A DNA stretch of 46,742 bases from Aliishimia sp963922415 (GCA_963922415.1 CAWUIP010000013.1:1-46742); one strand, 5' to 3'; positions 8,186 to 16,946 are shown, numbered from the stretch's first letter. Notes: generated by a model from the sequence alone, not told the origin. Made by a program: numbers and translations.

Positions 8186-9958
8186 TCAGAGGGGCCAGAA
8201 GACCAAGATTGCGGGGATCGACACGGCGATGATGATGATCTCCAGCGGCAGGCCCATCCGCCAATAGTCGCCAAACTGGTATCCGCCGGGGCCCAGGATC
8301 AGCGTGTTGTTCTTGTGTCCGATGGGGGTCAGGAACGCGGCAGAAGCGGCGACGGCCACAGCCATCAGGAACGGGTCTGGATTGACCCCAAGCGTTTGGG
8401 CCATCTGGATACCAACTGGGGCTGCGACGATGGTCGTGGCGGTGTTGTTCAGCACATCCGACAGCGTCATTGTCACGACCATCAGGACTGTCAGCACGGC
8501 CCAAGCAGGCAGGCCTTCGGTCCAGCCCACCAGCGCGCCTGCGATCAACTCCGTCCCGCCCGAGGTCTCAAGCGCGGCTCCCAGAGGGATCATCGAGCCC
8601 AAAAGGACCACCACAGGCCATTCGATATGCGTGTAAAGCTCTGACAGCGGCACGATTTTCGCCAACACGTAGGCGACGACCACAAGGCCCAAGGCAATGG
8701 GCAGGTACAAAAGCCCAACGCTCGCCGCCACGACAGCGCCGACAAAGAGGGCGATGGCAAGCCAGACCTTTTCGTCAGCCGTCACCGCAAGGCCGCGGGT
8801 GGCAAGGGGCAGACAGCCCAGCCAGGCGGTCACATCGCTGCCCCGGTCGCGTGGCACGAGCAGAAGGAGGATATCACCTGCGCGCAACTCGGTCTTGCGT
8901 ATCTGCTTGGTGATGCGCCGTCCTTGCCGTGAGATGCCCATCAGAACCGTGGCCTGCCGCCATCCCAGCCCCACCGCTTGCGCCGACCGCCCCAGAAGCC
9001 GCGAGGTTTCGGTCACGACCACTTCAATGATTTCAACACCTTCGCCTGAGGCTTTCAGGCTCTCTTCCCGCTTGGCATCGGCCACGGCGAGCCCTGTTCC
9101 CGTGCGAAACTCGTCAAGCGCGTCGGGTGCTGCCTCAAGCACCAGCGCATCGCCCGCCTTGAGCTCAGAGTGGCTCGCCCGGCCATAGACGCGCCTGCCG
9201 TCGCGGATCAGGCCAATGATTGCCACATCGGCTTTCTCGGCGGCCTCCTCTAAGTCGCTGAGCCGCGCACCAATATGCTTGGATCCTTCGGGCACGGTCA
9301 GTTCTGCGATATAGCTCGACAGGTCCTGCAACTCGGACGCAGCATCCGCTCGCGCTGGGATCAGCCGCCAACCAATCAGGGCGACAAAGGCAAGGCCCGC
9401 AATCGCCGCGACACCGCCCACCGGGGCAAAGTCGAACATCGCGAAAGGCGTGCCCAGGCTGTCTTCGCGGATTGTGGCGATGATGATGTTGGGGGGCGTG
9501 CCGATCAACGTGACCATACCGCCGAGGATCGTGGCAAATGACAGCGGCATCAGGCTTAGGCCTGCCGAGCGTCCCGCTTTGCGTGCGGTCTGCATGTCCA
9601 CGGGCATCAGCAGCGCCAGCGCTGCCACGTTGTTCATAAAGGCCGACAAGACCCCACCCACGGCCCCCATGAGCGCGATATGCGCCCCCAGCGCGCGTGA
9701 ACTGTCGACCAGAGTGCGCGTGATCAGAAACACCGCACCGGACCGGACCAGGCCTGCCGAGACCACGAGGACAAGCGCCACCACCAAAGTGGCCGGGTGG
9801 CCGAAGCCTGAAAATGCCTCCGAACTTGGCACAACGCCCAAGACGACGCCGAACATCAGAGCGGAAAAGGCGACAATGTCGTACCGAAACCGCCCCCAAA
9901 GCAGCAATCCAAAGACCAACCCGAAAAGGCTGAACAGGATGATCTGGTCTTGGGTCAT
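8186..9958 (-). CDS. SLC13/DASS family permease with two RCK_C domains
   Basis: About 590 residues. An N-terminal block of transmembrane helices is followed by two soluble TrkA-C (RCK_C) domains at roughly residues 205-375, each ending in a G-D-x-L-L/V-L pattern, then a second block of helices including a GTPPN-type loop (residues about 155-165). This arrangement is that of the SLC13 permeases annotated as anion or sulfur-compound transporters. The ATG at 9958 is chosen because the protein becomes hydrophobic at once; an open extension to 10222 runs antisense into the neighbouring secreted protein and is rejected. The upstream gene is divergent, 64 nt away. Confidence 0.88.
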   Translation of the reverse strand: MTQDQIILFSLFGLVFGLLLWGRFRYDIVAFSALMFGVVLGVVPSSEAFSGFGHPATLVVALVLVVSAGLVRSGAVFLITRTLVDSSRALGAHIALMGAVGGVLSAFMNNVAALALLMPVDMQTARKAGRSAGLSLMPLSFATILGGMVTLIGTPPNIIIATIREDSLGTPFAMFDFAPVGGVAAIAGLAFVALIGWRLIPARADAASELQDLSSYIAELTVPEGSKHIGARLSDLEEAAEKADVAIIGLIRDGRRVYGRASHSELKAGDALVLEAAPDALDEFRTGTGLAVADAKREESLKASGEGVEIIEVVVTETSRLLGRSAQAVGLGWRQATVLMGISRQGRRITKQIRKTELRAGDILLLLVPRDRGSDVTAWLGCLPLATRGLAVTADEKVWLAIALFVGAVVAASVGLLYLPIALGLVVVAYVLAKIVPLSELYTHIEWPVVVLLGSMIPLGAALETSGGTELIAGALVGWTEGLPAWAVLTVLMVVTMTLSDVLNNTATTIVAAPVGIQMAQTLGVNPDPFLMAVAVAASAAFLTPIGHKNNTLILGPGGYQFGDYWRMGLPLEIIIIAVSIPAILVFWPL

Positions 9959-10022
9959 GGGCAATGATACTCGCAGAACGAACGGGGCCGCGTCCTCGCA
10001 ACCGTTACCGGAGCCGCGCGTT

Positions 10023-10862
10023 ATGCGAAAGATCTTACCGTTGTTGGTTGTCCTGGTCGCGATCTTTAATGCTGCGCCGCTGGCCGCGCTTGAGATCGAC
10101 GGACGTAACGTGATTGTTGAAGATCTGCGCACCGACAAATCAGCGCCAGGGCCTTTAATCGTTGCGCTGCACGGAGCGACCGAAACGCCGAAGCGGTTTC
10201 GCGGCACATCGCGTTTGGACACGCTGGCAGAGGCTTTGGATGCCGTCGTCGCCTACCCTCAGGCCACAGGCGCTGCGTGGCAGGCCGGGCAGGTCCCGCA
10301 AGACCGCTCCGACGTGGCTTACCTGTCGCGTGTGATCCGCGTCTTGCAGGCGAACCCTCAAGTGGCGGAGCGTCCAGTGCTCGTGATCGGTCACGGGCAG
10401 GGCGGGGCGATGGCGCTGCGCATGGCCTGTGATGCGCCGGACCTGGTGGCGGGCGTTGGGGTTGTGTCAGGCAAACTGTTGCGGACCTACCCGTGTCGGA
10501 CTGGGCGCGCTCTTCCTACGCTTTTTCTCCATGGCACCGCAGATCCGGTTTTGCCCCACGATGGCAGCCAGACGACCCTTTCCGCCTCTGAGACAGTGGC
10601 GCTTTGGGCTGCGCGGAATCGGTGTGGGAGCGATATCCGCGTGCGGCGCGTGGACCCAAACCGTGCGGACAAGACATCCGTGGTTATTCGGCAATACGAA
10701 AGCTGCCGGGCTGTCATAAGCCACGTTCAGATCCTGGGCGGTGGCCATGGTTGGCCGGGCGGGCGCACAACGTCGGGCCGCAAATTTGGTCCCCAAACTA
10801 GCGACATCCGCGCGATTGATGAACTTCTGCGCGTCTTGGGACCTGTGGCGCAAATCCCGTAA
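10023..10862 (+). CDS. secreted polyhydroxybutyrate depolymerase/feruloyl esterase-like protein lacking the nucleophile Ser
   Basis: A 279-residue protein with a signal peptide (residues 1 to about 22, cleavage near APLAALE). The fold is the LpqC/PHB depolymerase type alpha/beta hydrolase: oxyanion strand LIVALHGATETP, nucleophile elbow G123-H-G-Q-G127, acid D174 in TADPVLP, and His242 in GGGHGWPGG. In active relatives the elbow is G-x-S-x-G; here position 125 is Gly (codon GGG at 10395-10397), so a standard serine hydrolase mechanism is not possible. It may be a binding protein or pseudoenzyme. An ATG at 10023 with GGAG upstream gives the start. It is divergent from the SLC13 gene. Confidence 0.82.
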   Translation: MRKILPLLVVLVAIFNAAPLAALEIDGRNVIVEDLRTDKSAPGPLIVALHGATETPKRFRGTSRLDTLAEALDAVVAYPQATGAAWQAGQVPQDRSDVAYLSRVIRVLQANPQVAERPVLVIGHGQGGAMALRMACDAPDLVAGVGVVSGKLLRTYPCRTGRALPTLFLHGTADPVLPHDGSQTTLSASETVALWAARNRCGSDIRVRRVDPNRADKTSVVIRQYESCRAVISHVQILGGGHGWPGGRTTSGRKFGPQTSDIRAIDELLRVLGPVAQIP

Positions 10863-10882
10863 GGTGCGTCACCGTACGCACC
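10863..10882. terminator. intergenic hairpin after the hydrolase-like gene
   Basis: Immediately after the TAA of the hydrolase-like gene, the 7-bp arms GGTGCGT and ACGCACC flank a 6-nt loop. No T-run follows, so it is either a Rho-dependent end structure or an mRNA 3' stabiliser. Its arms resemble the GGTGCGG/CCGCACC hairpins after scpA and ppk1. Confidence 0.45.
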
Positions 10883-10964
10883 CGCGGTTGATCCTCCACC
10901 TGATCAGGCCTTATACGGCGACAACTGGTTGCGCGCACCGGCGCGAAGACTTGAGGAGATCGAC

Positions 10965-11705
10965 ATGGCAGGCCACTCAAAATGGGCAAACATCCAGCAC
11001 CGCAAAGGGCGCCAGGATGCGGCACGCTCAAAGCTCTTTTCCAAACTCGCCAAAGAAATAACCGTGGCTGCCAAAATGGGCGACCCGGACCCGGATAAGA
11101 ACCCCCGCCTGCGGCTTGCGGTGAAAGAGGCGAAATCTCAGTCGGTCCCAAAGGACGTGATCGACCGCGCGATCAAAAAGTCACAAGGCGGCGATGCGGA
11201 GAATTACGACGAAATCCGCTATGAGGGGTATGGGCCCAACGGTGTCGCAGTTATTGTTGAAGCGATGACCGACAACAAAAATCGCACGGCGTCGAATGTG
11301 CGGTCCACCTTCTCGAAAAACGGAGGGAACTTGGGCGAGACGGGGTCCGTGGGTTTCATGTTCGAGCGCAAGGGCGAAGTGACATACTCCGCCGAAGTCG
11401 GGGATATGGATGCTGTTATGGAAGCCGCCATCGAGGCCGGCGCAGAAGATGTTGAAAGCTCGGACGAAGGCCACATCATCTGGTGCGCGGATACGGACCT
11501 GAACGATGTCTCATCGGCACTCGAGACGGCGCTGGGCGAATCCGAGTCGACAAAACTCGTCTGGAAACCAACGACCACGACCGAGCTCGACTTGGACAAC
11601 ATGCAAAAGTTGATGAAACTCGTCGACGCTCTGGAAGATGACGACGACGTGCAGCGGGTGACGACCAATTTTGAAGCGACCGACGAGGTGTTGGCGCAGC
11701 TCTAA
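10965..11705 (+). CDS. yebC: YebC/PmpR family DNA-binding protein
   Basis: A 246-residue cytoplasmic protein of the universally conserved YebC family, members of which act as transcription factors or translation-associated factors. It begins with the diagnostic MAGHSKWANIQHRKGRQD and continues with NPRLRLAVKEAKSQ and the acidic GYGPNGVAV core; the C terminus is acidic, as usual. The ATG at 10965 is preceded by GAGGAG and starts exactly at the conserved N terminus; an open 12-codon extension is rejected. In many bacteria yebC is next to ruvC, but here it is followed by an EEP-family gene 15 nt on. Confidence 0.95.
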   Translation: MAGHSKWANIQHRKGRQDAARSKLFSKLAKEITVAAKMGDPDPDKNPRLRLAVKEAKSQSVPKDVIDRAIKKSQGGDAENYDEIRYEGYGPNGVAVIVEAMTDNKNRTASNVRSTFSKNGGNLGETGSVGFMFERKGEVTYSAEVGDMDAVMEAAIEAGAEDVESSDEGHIIWCADTDLNDVSSALETALGESESTKLVWKPTTTTELDLDNMQKLMKLVDALEDDDDVQRVTTNFEATDEVLAQL

Positions 11706-11720
11706 CAGAGCCGCGGCGTG

Positions 11721-12671
11721 ATGTGGCTGCGCACTTTTCTAACGGGCAGCCTTGCAGTCTTGGCAACCTGTCTCGTCGGGCTCGGGGCACTCGCGCGCTT
11801 CGTGCCTGACTCCGGCGCGCTTTCAACACCCTTTCGCCTAATCGATAGCTTGGCCCCGCAAATTTTAGGATGCGGCTTTCTGCTCGCAGTACTCTGTGCG
11901 GTATTGGGCGCGCGACGCATTGGCGGGGGAATTGCGCTGCTCGCTGTTGCGGCGGCGGCGCATTTTGTTGCCGATCACCGCGCGTTGAGCCTGCCTGTTC
12001 AGCCAGATCTTACGCCTGAGCTGCGCATCGTCTTTTTCAATGCGTTGCACGAAAACGCTGCCGCGGCAGACCGGATTGCCACTGCCTTGCGCGCCGCGGA
12101 TCCGGATGTGGCGATCATTGCTGAAGCCGATGCAACCTATCCCGCCTTGCCGCGCTTGTCAGAGCACTATCAGGTCCTCACACCATGTGCCTTTGAGATG
12201 TGCGATTTCCTTGTATTGGCGCGTCCCGAGGTTGCGCGCTGGTGGCAGCTGACTTTGAACCCCGTTTGGGAAGGTCGATACGTTGTAACCGAGCTCGCCG
12301 GGCGGTTTCATGCGCCGCGCTTCATTGTTGGCAATCACTTGGTCAAGCCGTGGTTCGACGGCATCAGTGGGTCAGAGATTGGCAAGCTGGGCGCGCAGTA
12401 CGATTGGCTGCCGGGCGACGTTGTCGTCGTTGGTGACTTCAACGCCGCGCCTTGGACATATTCAATGCGGCGCCTTTTGGAGAGAACGGGCTTTCGGGCA
12501 CTGCGCCGGCCTCTCTCCACTTGGCCAGCCAATGCGGGGTGGCTTGGTGTTCCGATCGATCAAGTCTTGGTGCACGGTGGCGCCCGCGTTCAGAAGATTG
12601 CCCGATTTGGCGCAGACCTAGGGTCCAACCACGCGGGTTTGGTGGTCGATATCGCCTACGTGCGGCAATGA
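11721..12671 (+). CDS. membrane-anchored endonuclease/exonuclease/phosphatase (EEP) family protein
   Basis: About 316 residues. Three hydrophobic segments fill roughly residues 1-95, anchoring the protein, and the EEP catalytic domain follows and is probably periplasmic. Visible motifs are IVFFNALHEN (metal-binding Asn), IIAEAD (catalytic Glu), VVGDFNAAPWT (Asp and Asn), PIDQVLV, and LGSNHAGLVVDI, the final N-H pair replacing the common S-D-H. Related proteins are annotated VanJ-like; substrates may be nucleic acid, phospholipid or inositol phosphates. A GTG directly precedes the ATG at 11721 and could be used instead. It lies 15 nt after yebC, so probably shares its transcript. Confidence 0.82.
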   Translation: MWLRTFLTGSLAVLATCLVGLGALARFVPDSGALSTPFRLIDSLAPQILGCGFLLAVLCAVLGARRIGGGIALLAVAAAAHFVADHRALSLPVQPDLTPELRIVFFNALHENAAAADRIATALRAADPDVAIIAEADATYPALPRLSEHYQVLTPCAFEMCDFLVLARPEVARWWQLTLNPVWEGRYVVTELAGRFHAPRFIVGNHLVKPWFDGISGSEIGKLGAQYDWLPGDVVVVGDFNAAPWTYSMRRLLERTGFRALRRPLSTWPANAGWLGVPIDQVLVHGGARVQKIARFGADLGSNHAGLVVDIAYVRQ

Positions 12672-12692
12672 GGCAGGGATTAGGGGCCTGCC
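12672..12692. terminator. possible bidirectional terminator hairpin
   Basis: GGCAGG directly after the EEP stop codon can pair with CCTGCC across a 9-nt loop. The element lies between two convergent genes. There is no T-run in either direction, so the call is weak. Confidence 0.3.
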
Positions 12693-12740
12693 CCAACGTG
12701 TTCGCCTGCCGCCATCGTTCTAAGGCGTCTCTGGTGCACC

Positions 12741-12977
12741 CTATTCAAAGAGCGCGCGGGTCAGGTTCCCAAACATGGAAGGACGATCCGACGGTGCCGG
12801 GCTTTGCCGGCGCAGGGACTTCAGCACAGTTTTAAGCTCCGACAATTTGTTGGCAGCCACACGGTCTTGCCCGGCCAAGGATTGAACGGACAGGATCTTT
12901 TCTTGTGTATGCAAAGCTGCTTCGATCACAGCGAACTGCTGCGGGGTCAAGTCGACGCTGAGTTTATCTGTCATCAT
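12741..12977 (-). CDS. small hypothetical protein
   Basis: A 78-residue charged protein not recognised as a known family. The first 60 residues look like a helical bundle (LTPQQFAVIEAALHTQEK, then KLSELKTVLKSLRRQ), and the tail is proline- and serine-containing, ending in FGNLTRALFE. I take the ATG pair at 12972-12977 as start since GGAT lies upstream; the frame is open to 13025. No membrane segment, signal or catalytic motif is visible. It converges on the EEP gene. Confidence 0.55.
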   Translation of the reverse strand: MMTDKLSVDLTPQQFAVIEAALHTQEKILSVQSLAGQDRVAANKLSELKTVLKSLRRQSPAPSDRPSMFGNLTRALFE

Positions 12978-13025
12978 GTTAAGCATCCGAAATGAACTCT
13001 TCGGTTCAGTATATGGGGTCTGCAA

Positions 13026-13472
13026 GGGGGTACGCCAATATCCGTAATCTGGATCACCTGCGGCTCATGACAAAAATTGACAGCACTTGCGCAGCGGTGA
13101 AACACATCTGAATTGGACGAATTGAGTGACGCACCAGTCCTTGCTATGCGGTTTAGCTGTGCGTGCATCGTGAGGGATCTTTGTTATCACATTGTTTTTA
13201 AATAACTAAATTTTTCTGACTTGGATAAGCACTGCCGCGGCAACTGCCGGCTTGCGTCGCAATGAGGCATCCGCCGTCCGTGCGACTATGAGTTAAATTG
13301 CCGGAATTATTGCAAGGCGCCGCCCGAAGAGCACGGCTTTGTGACACACAGAGAGCACGCTATTTCTCTTGTGGGGAAGCTCTTTTTACTGCTTGGAAAC
13401 AGTTTGCATCTGGCGCGTGCGGTGACTAACCGTCAGTCGGCCTCTGCGTCGGCCAGTTTTTGCGAGTCCACC
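13026..13472. other. 447-nt region with no convincing gene, containing an AT-rich island
   Basis: I see no supported coding frame here. The frame upstream of the LysE start stays open back to a GTG at 13341, but that stretch lacks a ribosome site and family similarity. A markedly AT-rich island runs about 13180-13228 (TTGTTATCAC, a T-run, then TAAATAACTAAATTTTTC) and probably contains promoters for one or both flanking genes. Confidence 0.5.
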
Positions 13473-14072
13473 ATGCCGCCCTTCGTTTCTGGATACCTGC
13501 TTAGCCTGTCGCTGATCCTGGCCATTGGCGCGCAAAACGCATTTGTTCTGCGGCAGGGCCTGCTGCGTCAGCATGTCTTTGCGGTCAGTTTGTTCTGCGG
13601 GGTCAGCGATGCCATTCTGATTGCGGCGGGCGTTGCGGGTTTTGGCTCACTGGCGGAAGCTGTGCCGTGGTTTGAAACGGCGATGCGCTATGGCGGCGCG
13701 GCTTTTCTGATCTGGTACGGCTGGAAAAACGCGCGCTCGGCGTGGCGCGGTGGGGCTGTTCTGGACACCGAAGGCGCCGGGGCAACGGCCCTGGGTCCAG
13801 CTTTGGCAACGCTTGCGGCGATCACATGGCTCAACCCGCATGTCTACTTGGACACCGTCGTGCTGATTGGGTCAATTTCGGCGCAGTATGATCCGCGCTG
13901 GCCCTTTGGGTTGGGGGCGGTTTTGGGGTCTTTGTCTTTCTTCTTTGCCCTGGGGTATGGCGCGCGTGCGCTCGCGCCGCTCTTCCGCAAGCCCCGGTCC
14001 TGGCAAATTCTTGATGCGCTAATTGCGCTGACCATGTGGAGCATCGCGGCGGGGCTTTTATGGTCGCATTGA
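13473..14072 (+). CDS. LysE/ArgO family amino acid exporter
   Basis: A 199-residue inner-membrane protein with about six membrane segments. The first helix is followed by the family signature LAIGAQNAFVLRQGL, which matches LysE and ArgO (basic amino acid efflux) rather than RhtB-type members. The helix AITWLNPHVYLDT carries the second conserved motif (N-P-x-x-Y-L-D). I place the start at the ATG at 13473, directly before the first helix. Lysine or arginine export is the likely role. The usual LysG/ArgP regulator gene is not adjacent, so control is unknown. Confidence 0.9.
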   Translation: MPPFVSGYLLSLSLILAIGAQNAFVLRQGLLRQHVFAVSLFCGVSDAILIAAGVAGFGSLAEAVPWFETAMRYGGAAFLIWYGWKNARSAWRGGAVLDTEGAGATALGPALATLAAITWLNPHVYLDTVVLIGSISAQYDPRWPFGLGAVLGSLSFFFALGYGARALAPLFRKPRSWQILDALIALTMWSIAAGLLWSH

Positions 14073-14112
14073 GCGCTGGACATGGCCGCAACTTTGGCGC
14101 CTTGTGGGCCGC

Positions 14113-15012
14113 ATGAGCCAACCGCAGCGTCCTCTCATCGGCATCTTCTGGATGCTTGTCACCGGTATCTGCTTTGTCGCGGTGACCGCGCTTGTGAAGT
14201 TCATGGGCGACAGGATCCCACCGGCGGAGGCTGCCTTTCTGCGCTATGTGCTGGGGCTGGTCTTTCTCGTGCCGATGTTGCGCCCGATGATGCAGGTGAA
14301 GCTGACGCCGCGACTATGGAAGCTCTTCACACTGCGCGGCGCGTGCCATTCAGCAGGCGTCATTCTTTGGTTCTTTTCGATGACCCAAATTCCGATCGCG
14401 GAAGTTACAGCGCTCAACTACCTGGCGCCGGTTTACGTCACTGTGGGCGCGGTTTTCGTGTTGGGCGAGCGGTTGGCGGCGCGGCGCATTCTGGCGGTTC
14501 TTGCGGCCTTAGTGGGGACGATCATCATCCTGCGCCCCGGCTTTCGTGAGGTCGATGACGGGCACTTGGCCATGCTGCTATGCGCGATTGTGTTCGCGGG
14601 CGGGTACCTGACCACCAAGATTTTGGCGGATGAGGTCCCGGCTGCGGTCATCGTCTTTATGCTGTCGGTCTTTGTAACGGTGTTTCTGACGCCCTTCGCG
14701 CTGGCCGTTTGGGTGCCGCCGACGTGGACGGAACTTGGCCTCTTGTTCGCAGTGGCGTGCTTTGCGACGGCGGGTCACTACACGATGACATTGGCCTTTG
14801 CGGCAGCACCCGTTGCAGTGACCCAGCCCGTGACGTTTTTACAGTTGGTTTGGGCCATGCTCTTGGGCGCTTTGGTCTTTGCAGAGCCGGTCGATGTATG
14901 GGTCTTTGTGGGCGGGGGTATTATTTTGAGCGCTGTCAGCTTCATTACATGGCGCGAAGCTGTCCTGAACCGCCGCCCCGTGACACCGCCCGGCCCGGCG
15001 ACAAAGCTATGA
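14113..15012 (+). CDS. DMT superfamily (EamA) transporter
   Basis: About 299 residues with ten predicted membrane helices arranged as two EamA repeats, the first covering about residues 8-140 and the second 148-285. The repeat ends carry typical motifs: ALNYLAPVYVTVGAVFVLGER in the first and PVTFLQLVWAMLLGALVFAEP in the second. Substrates of this group range from amino acids to metabolites and cannot be named here. The ATG at 14113 is favoured over a GTG at 14104. It follows the exporter gene by 40 nt, so a shared transcript is possible. Confidence 0.88.
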   Translation: MSQPQRPLIGIFWMLVTGICFVAVTALVKFMGDRIPPAEAAFLRYVLGLVFLVPMLRPMMQVKLTPRLWKLFTLRGACHSAGVILWFFSMTQIPIAEVTALNYLAPVYVTVGAVFVLGERLAARRILAVLAALVGTIIILRPGFREVDDGHLAMLLCAIVFAGGYLTTKILADEVPAAVIVFMLSVFVTVFLTPFALAVWVPPTWTELGLLFAVACFATAGHYTMTLAFAAAPVAVTQPVTFLQLVWAMLLGALVFAEPVDVWVFVGGGIILSAVSFITWREAVLNRRPVTPPGPATKL

Positions 15013-15052
15013 CAGCTTTGAGAGTTCCGACGAACCATATGGAGGTGCAACA

Positions 15053-15298
15053 GTGACGGATCAGTCTTCAAGCCCTGCGCCTTGGTCAACTGTCGACACA
15101 GTGAAATGGATTGCAACGGTTATTCAACTGGTTGGCTATGGCCTGACCGGATTGAACGTCACGCCCTGGAACGTCTATGCCTTCTTCGCAGGCATCGTTT
15201 TGTGGTTTGCGGTCGGCGTGATGTGGAAGGACCGTGCGATTATGGTGGTGCATGTGGGCGCCTTTATCTCTTTGCTTGTTGGGTATCTGAATGCCTGA
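15053..15298 (+). CDS. small membrane protein, GTG start, coupled to the GMC oxidoreductase
   Basis: An 81-residue protein with about three hydrophobic segments (residues 17-34, 41-57 and 63-80) and a short polar N terminus. The GTG start at 15053 is set by a strong GGAGGT ribosome site at 15041-15046. Its last 8 bases overlap the ATG of the downstream oxidoreductase gene, so translation is coupled and the two products may act together; the protein might be a membrane anchor or quinone-side partner (inference). From memory similar small proteins in roseobacters carry a DUF6552 label, but I cannot confirm this. Confidence 0.75.
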   Translation: MTDQSSSPAPWSTVDTVKWIATVIQLVGYGLTGLNVTPWNVYAFFAGIVLWFAVGVMWKDRAIMVVHVGAFISLLVGYLNA

Positions 15299-16943
15299 GG
15301 CGGATTATGTCATCGTTGGTGCCGGCTCGGCGGGCTGTGCTGTTGCCTATCGTTTGGCAGAGGTGGGCAAGTCGGTTCTGGTGATCGAGCATGGGGGCAC
15401 GGATCGCGGACCGCTGATCCAGATGCCAGCCGCGCTGAGTTATCCGATGAACATGTCGCGCTATGATTGGGGCTATCAAAGCGAGCCCGAGCCGCATTTG
15501 GGCGGGCGGCGGTTGGCTTGTCCGCGCGGCAAGGTCATCGGCGGTTCTTCGTCGATCAACGGCATGGTCTACGTGCGCGGGCATGCGCTGGATTATGACC
15601 ATTGGGCCGAAAGTGGCGCTGACGGGTGGTGTTATGCGGATGTGTTGCCCTACTTCAAGCGCATGGAAAGCTGGGACAGCGGTGGCCATGGTGGCGATGC
15701 CGACTGGCGCGGCAGCAACGGCCCGCTTCATGTCACACGGGGCAAACGCGACAACCCGCTCTTTGACGCTTTCGTGCAGGCAGGCGCGCAGGCAGGGTAC
15801 CAAGTCACCGGCGACTATAACGGGCAGCAGCAAGAGGGCTTTGGCCCGATGGAGCAAACCGTGCGGCGCGGGCAGCGCTGGTCAGCGGCCAATGCCTATC
15901 TCAAGCCTGCGTTGCGGCGTGCCAACTGCGAATTGATCCGGGGCTTGGTGCAGCGCGTGATCTTGGAAGACGGCCAAGCCAGGGGCGTGCAATTGGCAGG
16001 CGGCAAGACGGTGATGGCGCGCACAGAGGTGATCTTGGCCGCGTCCTCGATCAATTCGCCCAAGATCCTGATGCTGTCGGGGATCGGTCCCGCCGCGCAC
16101 CTGGCCGAGCATGGGATCGAGGTTGTGGCGGATCGGCCCGGCGTGGGCGGTAACCTGCAAGATCACCTGGAGATGTATATCCAGATGGCGGCCTCGCAGC
16201 CGATCACGCTGTATAAGCATTGGAATCTGCTGGGCAAAGCGATGATCGGCGCGCAGTGGCTCTTCACGCGGACGGGCCTGGGCGCGTCGAACCAGTTTGA
16301 GAGTGCCGCCTTCATCCGGTCGCGCGCGGGCGTGCAGTATCCGGATATCCAATACCATTTCCTGCCCATTGCCGTGCGCTATGACGGGCAAGCGGCGGCA
16401 GAAGGGCACGGGTTTCAGGCTCATGTGGGGCCGATGCGCAGCCAAAGCCGCGGGCGCGTGTCGCTGAGATCCGCCAACCCCGCCGACGCACCCAAGATCC
16501 TCTTCAACTACATGTCGCACTCCCAAGATTGGGAGGATTTCCGCACGTGCATTCGCCTTACCCGAGAGATTTTTGCCCAGGACGCGTTCAAGCCATTCGT
16601 GCGGCACGAGATCCAGCCGGGCGAAGACGTGCAATCCGAAGAGGCGCTCAACGCGGCGATCAAAGAGCATGTGGAAAGCGCCTATCACCCCTGCGGCACT
16701 TGCCGGATGGGTCGGGCTGACGACCCAGATGCGGTTGTGGACTCGACTGGGCAAGTGATCGGTGTGTCGCGTTTGCGTGTGGTCGACAGTTCGGTCTTTC
16801 CGCGCATCACCAATGGCAATCTCAATGGCCCGTCGATCATGACGGGCGAGAAGATGGCGGATCACATCTTGGACCGTACCCCGCTGCCGCCCTCAAACGC
16901 AGAGCCTTGGGTGCATCCCGACTGGGAAACTACGCAGCGCTAA
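15291..16943 (+). CDS. GMC-family oxidoreductase, choline dehydrogenase-like
   Basis: A 550-residue FAD enzyme. The N-terminal dinucleotide motif is VGAGSAGCAVAYRL with Glu34 in VIEHGG. Next comes the GMC signature GKVIGGSSSINGMVYVRG near residues 80-97, then a second signature ASSINSPKILMLSGIGP. The C-terminal active site has YHPCGTCRMG (catalytic His) and TNGNLNGPSIM (Asn). BetA-type choline dehydrogenases share this pattern, but the family includes many alcohol dehydrogenases, and no betaine aldehyde dehydrogenase or BetI gene is nearby, so I do not use the name betA. It overlaps the preceding small membrane protein gene by 8 nt and converges on pccR with 3 nt between them. Confidence 0.88.
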   Translation: MPEADYVIVGAGSAGCAVAYRLAEVGKSVLVIEHGGTDRGPLIQMPAALSYPMNMSRYDWGYQSEPEPHLGGRRLACPRGKVIGGSSSINGMVYVRGHALDYDHWAESGADGWCYADVLPYFKRMESWDSGGHGGDADWRGSNGPLHVTRGKRDNPLFDAFVQAGAQAGYQVTGDYNGQQQEGFGPMEQTVRRGQRWSAANAYLKPALRRANCELIRGLVQRVILEDGQARGVQLAGGKTVMARTEVILAASSINSPKILMLSGIGPAAHLAEHGIEVVADRPGVGGNLQDHLEMYIQMAASQPITLYKHWNLLGKAMIGAQWLFTRTGLGASNQFESAAFIRSRAGVQYPDIQYHFLPIAVRYDGQAAAEGHGFQAHVGPMRSQSRGRVSLRSANPADAPKILFNYMSHSQDWEDFRTCIRLTREIFAQDAFKPFVRHEIQPGEDVQSEEALNAAIKEHVESAYHPCGTCRMGRADDPDAVVDSTGQVIGVSRLRVVDSSVFPRITNGNLNGPSIMTGEKMADHILDRTPLPPSNAEPWVHPDWETTQR

Positions 16944-16946
16944 AGC

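Noticed and set aside
15882..16865. 327-codon minus-strand open frame inside the GMC oxidoreductase gene
   Set aside because: Shadow frame with high His and Arg content and no ribosome site.
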